Of a DNA stretch of 24,913 nucleotides, positions 18,782 to 24,913 are shown piece after piece. The position numbers were made by a program, and so were the translations under genes. The notes under the pieces were generated by a model that was given only the letters and a program-made list of their open reading frames with translations, was not told the DNA's origin and searched no databases. The stretch lies in assembly GCA_001579985.1 (NCBI GenBank), contig LRSR01001425.1, positions 1-24,913 on the forward strand. Direction: 5' to 3'. Each line of letters opens with the position of its first letter. The stretch's first letter is position 1. This DNA is from Hypsibius dujardini. Taxonomy: Eukaryota; Tardigrada; Eutardigrada; Parachela; Hypsibiidae.

Positions 18782-20040
18782 TATCAAGCTCGAGCGTTCG
18801 AATTTTAATTCCGGACTTACTTCATTCACGACTGTTTCGAGATTTCGTTCTCAGTACAAATAAGAAATACCTGAACTTAAGGGGAATTCGCCGCATGAAA
18901 AACAGAATTTTGGACCCTTAGCCTAATCGTCATGTTCTCTCTGCCTCTTAAAAAATGTTTTATTTCATAACCGTATAATATAAAAAATGGCACACCTATC
19001 GTCTGAAAAAATCAATTTGAACAAAAACACGCTACAGAAGTTGGGGGAAGGGGGGCAGAAGAGCCCGAAATATACCCAAAACATTTCCTCCAGACAATAT
19101 TTGCATGTGTTTTTGATAATTAACTTTTTTACACGATTGAAGATGATGAAAACTCTATTGGGAAAAATAAGCTTAAAATTGAACGGTGAGATTTGAAAAA
19201 GATTAGCATCCTTAAGTAGGGGTGCACGACAAAAAACGGTTTCATTACCACAACTTTAGGTACAAGTTTTTGTAAGCGTTCAGCCAAGTTTCCAATGCAC
19301 TTAGGCGCTTTCCCTTTTATCAGCGCTTTGCATTCCTATTGATCCTGACACATACACTCTCGGAAAATTTTTACCGCTACGGCCTTTTAGCAATTCTGGG
19401 TTGTTTGTGTTTTTTTGTATAATAATTAGTTGTATTTGTTTTTAAAAGAAAGAAAATCCAAGATCAGTGCTTTTCGAATGGTTTTGTCTGCAAGATTTAA
19501 GACTGTCGCAAGATGTAAAGGAAACAAATGTTTGGTATCGAAGATTCCTCTGTACATTTTCTGGCGACAGTTCACATTGTCATGAATAATACCTTACCCG
19601 TATTGATCGAATAAGGCGTCCATGTTTTCCAGAACAGAATGCACAAAATAGAAAAAATCGAATATTTATAATAAAAGCGCTCACGTTCACGTATTACAAA
19701 GCTAGAAGAAATCGCACTGTTGTTGATGCAGCAACTGAGGGGACGAGGCAAATCCATGCAATGGGGTTCGTTTTTACTGCCCTAGGAGCCCAATCTCCCG
19801 AGTCGTTTTTCTTACTTTCTTCAATGTGTTTTTCTTATTACGACTTGATCATGGCAAAGATAAATATTCAAAGTACTTGTGGTGCCAAACTTGTAAAACG
19901 CATTTTCAGATGCCGGTAAACGGCGAGTTCCCCTTAAGGCATCAATTCCATTTTTGCAAAACAATTGACTGAGCTCCTCGGTCTTTCCATCAATTGCTAG
20001 TTTTATTTTAGATTCCGACATGTTATTTAAACAAAACAAC
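18782..20040. other. Gene-poor stretch between units B and C
   Basis: No splice-supported gene. A 60-codon minus frame at 19821-20019, starting MSESKIKLAIDGKTEELSQL, has protein-like composition, but I found no partner exon or known family. The motif CTTAAGGGGAA-TCGCCG occurs on plus near 18877 and on minus near 19935. Otherwise AT-rich and featureless. Confidence 0.45.
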
Positions 20041-20062
20041 TAGGAGTATTTCCCCAACTTAA

Positions 20063-20161
20063 TCCGATGGTGTTTTACTTGAAGATGCCTACACTATCAG
20101 GGTTATCCGACAGGAGACGTTTTTAGATGACCTGGATGAGCCAGAAAGGATGCGACAATAG
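20063..20161 (+). pseudogene. 33-codon remnant of an unknown gene end (unit C)
   Basis: Same frame and stop as 14490-14588, reading SDGVLLEDAYTIRVIRQETF then LDDLDEPERMRQ. An in-frame stop (TAA) directly precedes it, where unit B has AAA, so the C copy is cut off from any upstream coding sequence in this frame. Confidence 0.4.
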
Positions 20162-20454
20162 TGCTGGAGCTGTGTTGTTTAGTTGTGGGGAAGTGTGCGG
20201 ATTGGATATCGACATTATTTTAGTGTATTGATTGTGCTGAATTGTCCCGTAGTTGGCTGCGTGTTCTATCTGTTCCATTCTTGGTCGATTGATTGATCGA
20301 AGTAATGCGATAGGGACTTCGTGAGAACATTTATGACCTATGTGGGTGATTAGCTGACCAGTTTTGCTTGATCTGAAAAAAACATCACCTGAATGGGCGC
20401 ACTTTGCTCTTCAAATAAAAAGTACAGTGTCCTGTTAAGCACTCTAAAAGCAGG

Positions 20455-20710
20455 CAGACACGCATGCAGACACACAGACAGCCATTTGCAATAACGTGAG
20501 CAGATGTATGCATAAACAGACACACGGGCAGACAAACGGACAGAAAGGCAGACAGACAGTTAGTCAGACAGCTAGACAGTCAGACATAAAAACAAACTTA
20601 CAGGCAGACAGACAAGTCTACAATCAGGCAGACAGACAAGTCTGCAGTCGGGCAAACAGACATGCGGGCAAAAGAATAGACAAACGGAAAGAAAGGCGGA
20701 GAAACAGATA
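20455..20710. repeat. Degenerate (CAGA)n tract in unit C
   Basis: CAGACA-rich sequence with many interruptions, the counterpart of 14937-15130 in unit B. The clean tetramer core seen in B is absent here, so the two arrays changed length independently. Confidence 0.9.
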
Positions 20711-20843
20711 ATCAAAAAAAGCAAACATGCAGACCAGGAGGAAGATGAAACACCTGTCACTGCTGTCAGGCATGTTTCTGATTCAACGGACAGGCGAACG
20801 CAGAGCCCATCTCCTCGCATGGATAGTTTGTCTCTCTCAAACG

Positions 20844-20849
20844 TTTATT
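20844..20849 (-). terminator. Polyadenylation signal of copy C
   Basis: TTTATT on plus is AATAAA on minus, in the context GATGAATAAACGTTTGAGAG shared with copy A, 311 bp after the stop of copy C. Keeping the signal fits a still-transcribed gene. Confidence 0.72.
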
Positions 20850-21159
20850 CATCTACTAAAAAACGCACATACCTAAAGAAATACTGAAAAACAGAACAGG
20901 AAAAGGATCACATTTCAAAACTAGGCTAAGGTCGTCAGAGTGTCGCTTGTAGTTCTACTCCTCCGCTAGACATTACCGCCATCGAGCTCTCTCGACAAAT
21001 TGATCCAAGGAATCTTCCGGAATCAGGAGTAATAAAAGCTAAAAAAAACTATTCGCCTTCACAATTCTCTCTCTCTCGCATAGCGCGTGCGCACTCTTAA
21101 TAAGAAGTAGTAAGATGACGGGATGAATCTCTCGAGAAAAAGAGGCAGTTGTCTCTCAT

Positions 21160-23584
21160 TCACTCGGGACGCTTCTCCGCATGCTTTATGGTAAACTCCT
21201 CGGCATTCTTCATGAACTTCTCCTTATCCTTCGTGAACTCCAATGCCAGGTCGTAACGAAAGGGGTTGTTCGGCTTGGGCTCGCTGATGTACTCCAAAAG
21301 TGACTGAATGACTGCAAAGAGGAATGAAATTTAATGGCGACAAATTAATACATAAATAAAAATAAATTATTTATAGCGTAAAGCGACTAAATTAATTTAA
21401 TAAAGGATTAGTTATTTATGATTTAAAAGCGGTATATGAATTTAGAAATAAAGATAAATTATTTGTAACTTAAAGCAATAAAATTAATAATAAAAATAAC
21501 TTATTTATCATTTTTTTAAGACGAGCTTTACAAAAATCCGACGTTGGCGATTGTTTATTTAAACAAAAAGGATATCTTTTTCGACAGCTAATAAAAACAT
21601 GATGGAAGATATTGAGCAACCATTTTGTCGGAAAACGCGATTTTTAAAAACCGTCTGAATTCTAACCAACCGCTTCGAAAGTCTTAGTGCCACCAACTAC
21701 AATAAAGAAGGCAATCAATTTTAAATCGCAAACAAAGCTTACTCTGTTCGGCCTTGGTGGCGGGCATCCAGTTTCCTGCGTAAACGATGGGGATTTTGAC
21801 TGCAAAGCACAAAATTACCGGTACAGCAATTACTCTACTGTGCTCTCACGATTGTAACGGTCGGTTTTTTACCCCGGGTGTGCACAAATGTGTGTGTGAG
21901 TGTGGGGGCGTGTGGCGGAAGCTTGGCTAAACCCACCGTTAAAATCGTGAGACTACAGTACTGAACTTTTCGAGTAATAAATTATAATAAATAAACCAAA
22001 ATATTGTTTAGAATAGCCAGAGAAGTTAGAAATAAAGGTTAGATCTTAAATGAGCGTCGATTGAGTCAGGCAACAAAACAGCAGTAACCAAGAATAACAA
22101 GTAGATAACTACATGAGCAATCAATCAGTTAATCAATCAATCGAAACACAGCAAACCAAAATGTTTCTTCTACGCACCGTAACCCTGCTCGTGGATGTTG
22201 GGGTGGTAGATTTTTGTGCGCAATTTGATATTCGGCGGCTTGAACGGATACTCAGCAGGAAAGACAATGTCCACGAGGAAAGCGCCCTTATTGTACGGGG
22301 GATGCTCCTGAATGAAGGAAGGTAGAAAAAACAAAACTTAGTGATGCCATTTAAATCTTCATTATTCTTAAAGATCCCTTCATCTCACTCACCGGCATCA
22401 GCAATACCTGCCACTCCAATAAATTCTGCTCTGAAAACATTACATTTTGAGTGCTTGGTTGTACAATTCGGACCGGAAATAACAATAGTAACGGGATGGT
22501 AACCAAGCACTAGACCAAAAATGACTTTTCGAGAAAACAGCGTTCAAAGATTTCAGCCTTTAAGTGTCGATATTTTTGTTCTCACTGATCCGAAAATCAA
22601 AGTTTTTTTAATTACAATGATAAAAACTGTCGTGAACAAAAAACGTCGTTTTCCACTCAATCGGTATGGTACCTGTCCCAGAGTTGAGCGTAACCGGTGC
22701 AACAAAACTAAAAAGTAACTAACTAACGTAACGGCCGTCTGAAACAGAATTTAAATTACTTGAAACCAACAAAACGAAAAGAATGATAGCTAGAAAGTCC
22801 GAAATAAAGCGCAATATTGAATTAAATTTATTGAAATATATTTAATTGATTTTGACCAGTTTCTAATTGCAGAGCGTCGTGCACTGCGCAAATGTGCTGG
22901 AAAAAAGTGCCATCTGCGCCAACCTCGGTTTCCGAAAAAACCGTTCGACATTATTTGTTTTTTAAGCACTAAAAGGTAGAGGAATGCTTTTTCCTAATTA
23001 TCAGCTGGATAACTCGTTTTTGAGGATTTGTCACCGAACGTCGGTTACACTCCATTTCTGAACAAGTGAAAGAAAGTGTAACTGGCCGGTTTTTATAAAA
23101 TGCATGCCAGATATATATATATGTAAGCAAAAAAATTAAAAACACGCATGACCAAACTCCTTATAGTGATACTGGGGCTCCTACCAAGTCAGTTATAATA
23201 GTATGAGTGACACCCATTATCATATTTGCTCAGTAGGTTTAAGAACGATCAGTTCAAGGTTTGGCCCAAGTGTGTAAAACAAGAAAATGTTCGCAAGTAT
23301 TCTATCTCCGGACATTTCCCCCGCCCTGCTCTCCACCGCTTGGCTGTGTAATTATTTAATCTCAACTCACCGTCCGCTTTGATGTCACGGAACCCCTTGG
23401 AGTTCTGAGCCTTCAAATCCTGGAGCTCCTGTAGTGGGGAAAAAAGTAGATATCGGAATTTAAGACGAATTAAAGTGAAATCACCCTGCTGTTCGACAGG
23501 GAGACGGCTTAATGCATTTTCTACCGAGGAAACACGGCCTTGGAAATGGGATTTTACCTTAGTAAGACGTCGTGTGGCTGCCAT
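21160..23584 (-). CDS. UBE2L3-like: UBE2L3-like E2 without catalytic cysteine, copy C (153 aa)
   Basis: Exons on minus: 23584-23558, 23428-23371, 22430-22393, 22307-22178, 21799-21743, 21311-21160. All GT-AG and in phase, so the frame is open from MAATRRLTK to AEKRPE. The E2 fold markers are present: [25 protein letters not shown] and NWMPATK. But exon 5 begins [11 protein letters not shown] where the family has VCLPVISAENW, so the active-site cysteine is lysine (codon AAA, TGC in A and B). It cannot form the ubiquitin thioester at this position. There is no insertion before the RADL-equivalent (RYDL), unlike A and B, and the His119 position is Asn. It may be a regulatory pseudo-E2 (UEV-like in logic, not in family) or an early pseudogene without other damage. 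Intron 2 has a 0.66-kb insertion and intron 4 a MITE. Confidence 0.9.
21838..21958. mobile_element. MITE, 121 bp, in copy C intron 4
   Basis: Terminal inverted repeats CTGT, then CTCACGATT-TAACGGT-GGTTT, on both ends, flanked by TA (21836-21837, 21959-21960). At the aligned place copy B reads CTCTACTTTCCGAG without the element. The interior is GT-rich with no open frame. The ends resemble those of the element at 23731-23990 (CTGT, GCTC, CGAT, GGTCG), so the two probably belong to related families. Confidence 0.88.
22442..23105. other. Extra 0.66-kb insertion in copy C intron 2
   Basis: Intron 2 of copy C is 940 bp, versus 267 bp in B. Similarity to B stops after CTGAAAACA and resumes at an AT dinucleotide tract before ACACGCATGACC. 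Inside is a short inverted repeat (AGTGCTTGGTT at about 22451, AACCAAGCACT at about 22501) and GTTACACT/AGTGTAAC at 23043-23084. No coding frame with similarity was seen. Probably an insertion of a mobile element in C or a loss from B. Confidence 0.6.
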
Positions 23585-23730
23585 TTTGTTAGCAAAATCT
23601 ACGGTGAGTTAGTGGTGGAAAGTAACTTCATTGCGCACGCGCACTTTTTCGACCGCCAACGGGTGAGCGTTGGTGTTCAAACGGAAGATTTTAGAATTGT
23701 GCGCTTGACAGACTCTCGTTTTCTCGTTTA

Positions 23731-23990
23731 CTGTACGCTCCCGATCTCAAGGGTCGATTATGCCCCACCGCCGCCGATTCACATCAAGCTTGAGCGGATC
23801 GTTCAATTCCGTTCACTTGTTCGTGATTGACTCGTTGGTTTTTACCTGACAGGCAATGCTACCTTGCTTGATTGAAATCAAATTTTTAAGTCAATAAAGT
23901 TTAAGTGAATCTGAATGAACAACCAAGCGAGCGACGGAACGTGTTTTCGGGCCGGACCTGAAATCGACCCTTGAGATCGGGAGCGTACAG
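23731..23990. mobile_element. MITE, 260 bp, upstream of copy C
   Basis: Perfect 29-bp terminal inverted repeats starting CTGTACGCTCCCGATCTCAA and ending GGGTCGATT, with TA on both sides (23729-23730, 23991-23992). Unit A keeps the empty site: on minus it reads CGTTTATATGAACG, exactly the flanks of this element joined over a single TA. Non-coding, so non-autonomous, of Tc1/mariner type. It ends 147 bp upstream of the start codon of copy C. Confidence 0.93.
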
Positions 23991-24365
23991 TATATGAATG
24001 CACAAACGGGCGATTGAGCTTTCTCTCATTTGTACGTACGCGCGAACGGAGGAAATGTTGCTTTATCTCTCTGTTATCAACTAGTCATTTCGATTAGAAT
24101 ATTTAACATTTGACTCGAGTAGAGGCACGCTCTTCCGTCGGTAATCATATTTCGAAGCGCAATAAGGTTTTGCCGCCGTCGACGAACAGCGGACATCCAG
24201 AAACACAAGAAGCTCACCCGTCGGTTGTCGATAAAAGTGGGTGTGCGCAGTCTGGTTCGTGACCCAATGAGTTGAGGAAAAATGATTCAGGAAAACGCTA
24301 GTTGGAAATAAAATTAGGTAAAAGTGAAAAACGCGTGAGTCACGAAGGATCAACCAAAATTCGAC

Positions 24366-24549
24366 CTTTCAATTTTCAGCTGCGCGATTAAACCGGTCAC
24401 GTTTTTGCCCGGCCAGGACATTATCACCCCCAGGCCTGCTCGTGTTCATTTTGTTTCAGTAATTTCACAGAGGCTGCAATCAAACAGTCACAGCTTGTTT
24501 TTCGTACTAAAAAGTAATTACTTTACAAGAAATCTAATTAAACCAAAGT
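24366..24549. other. Short gap without recognisable features
   Basis: Between the end of unit C and the transposase-like fragment. A 61-codon plus frame from 24405 matches no family known to me and has no splice support. Nothing else is seen. Confidence 0.5.
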
Positions 24550-24786
24550 TTAACTGGGCACAATTTTCGCTGCGACGAAGGAATTCCTGATGCACTGTAG
24601 AGTGATTTTGGCCCAGCATTCGGCCACCATATCAGTTAGCTCTTGTCGCGTGGGGTCCCACAGGTAGCCAGATTTCGTCAAGTGTGATTTGTTCACAGTT
24701 TGCAAAGAAGAACCACCATTGCGCAGATGTGGGAGAGTGCGATGACGAGTCCGACGAGCAGATCCACTATAAAAACACGGGCTCAA
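24550..24786 (-). pseudogene. Fragment like a pogo/Tigger-type transposase C-terminus
   Basis: The minus-strand frame ends SGYLWDPTRQELTDMV, AECWAKITLQCIRNSF, VAAKIVPS and stop. The pattern Pro-x-Arg, then Val-x-x-x-Trp, then Ile-Arg-x-Ser-Phe is what follows the DDE domain in pogo/Tigger-like transposases. The recognised part spans about 24550-24690; the upstream part (GSARRTRHRTLPHLRNGG) is not recognisable, and no catalytic DDE region is inside the window. It is therefore a relic, or the end of an element that continues past the right edge in altered frame. Confidence 0.5.
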
Positions 24787-24913
24787 CCGACATAGCAGTT
24801 TTTGCAGATCTGAATGACTTCTTGCCCTTACTAGGACAGTAATGGAGATTTTCCCTCCCGATCGGCGTGAGTTTTTTTTTACAAACAGCTGCCTATTTAT
24901 CGTGATTTATCAT

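Larger units (their letters stand above)
20047..24365 (-). repeat. Duplicated unit C
   Basis: Direct repeat of unit B, starting at the same ATTTCCCCAACT boundary. On the right it extends past B's end: its 24300-24365 matches unit A around 11840-11920 (AACGCTAGTTGG and CGCGTGAGTCACGAAG). So C carries the longest version of the ancestral upstream flank. It holds a 121-bp and a 260-bp MITE and about 660 bp of extra intron sequence that B lacks. Confidence 0.85.

Overview
This window looks like nuclear DNA from an invertebrate animal. The genes are split by short GT-AG introns. One gene is an animal-type heme peroxidase and three others are UBE2L3-type ubiquitin-conjugating enzymes. Spaces between genes and introns are AT-rich and hold microsatellites (CTGTGT, CAGA) and small TA-flanked inverted-repeat elements. 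Splicing suggests an ecdysozoan-like or other compact metazoan genome, but the sequence does not name a species. I saw no bacterial, viral or organellar signature. All gene models were spliced by hand from reading frame, splice sites and family motifs.

Left part (1-8208, minus strand): a secreted heme peroxidase (15 exons in view, 635 residues, C-terminus beyond the left edge) lies downstream of a complete four-exon gene for a secreted tyrosine/proline-rich repeat protein of 381 residues. Both face the same way, about 0.9 kb apart. An animal peroxidase beside a secreted Tyr-rich protein suggests, by inference only, an enzyme and substrate for tyrosine cross-linking of a cuticle, eggshell or adhesive matrix. 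The peroxidase keeps its distal and proximal histidines and catalytic arginine, but both acidic residues that normally esterify the heme are replaced (Ala and Thr).

Middle part (8209-11980): no convincing gene. It holds several tandem repeats, an inverted pair of short related reading frames (9345-9540 and 10166-10386), and two oppositely oriented arrays of an 18-bp GGTACC-containing unit (10974-11081 and 11131-11241), which lie between two perfect 29-bp inverted repeats.

Right part (about 11840-24365): three related units, each with a six-exon UBE2L3-like gene. A is on plus; B and C are on minus. A and B are tail to tail, and C repeats B in the same orientation. All introns are kept, so copying was at the DNA level. 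All three frames are open (152, 156 and 153 codons). A and B keep the catalytic cysteine, while C has lysine there and is probably a pseudo-E2. Small TA-flanked inverted-repeat elements sit just upstream of A and C and in an intron of C; the other copies supply the empty sites. B and C also carry a 33-codon remnant of an unknown gene end. The right edge (24550-24690) has a fragment resembling the C-terminus of a pogo/Tigger-type transposase.
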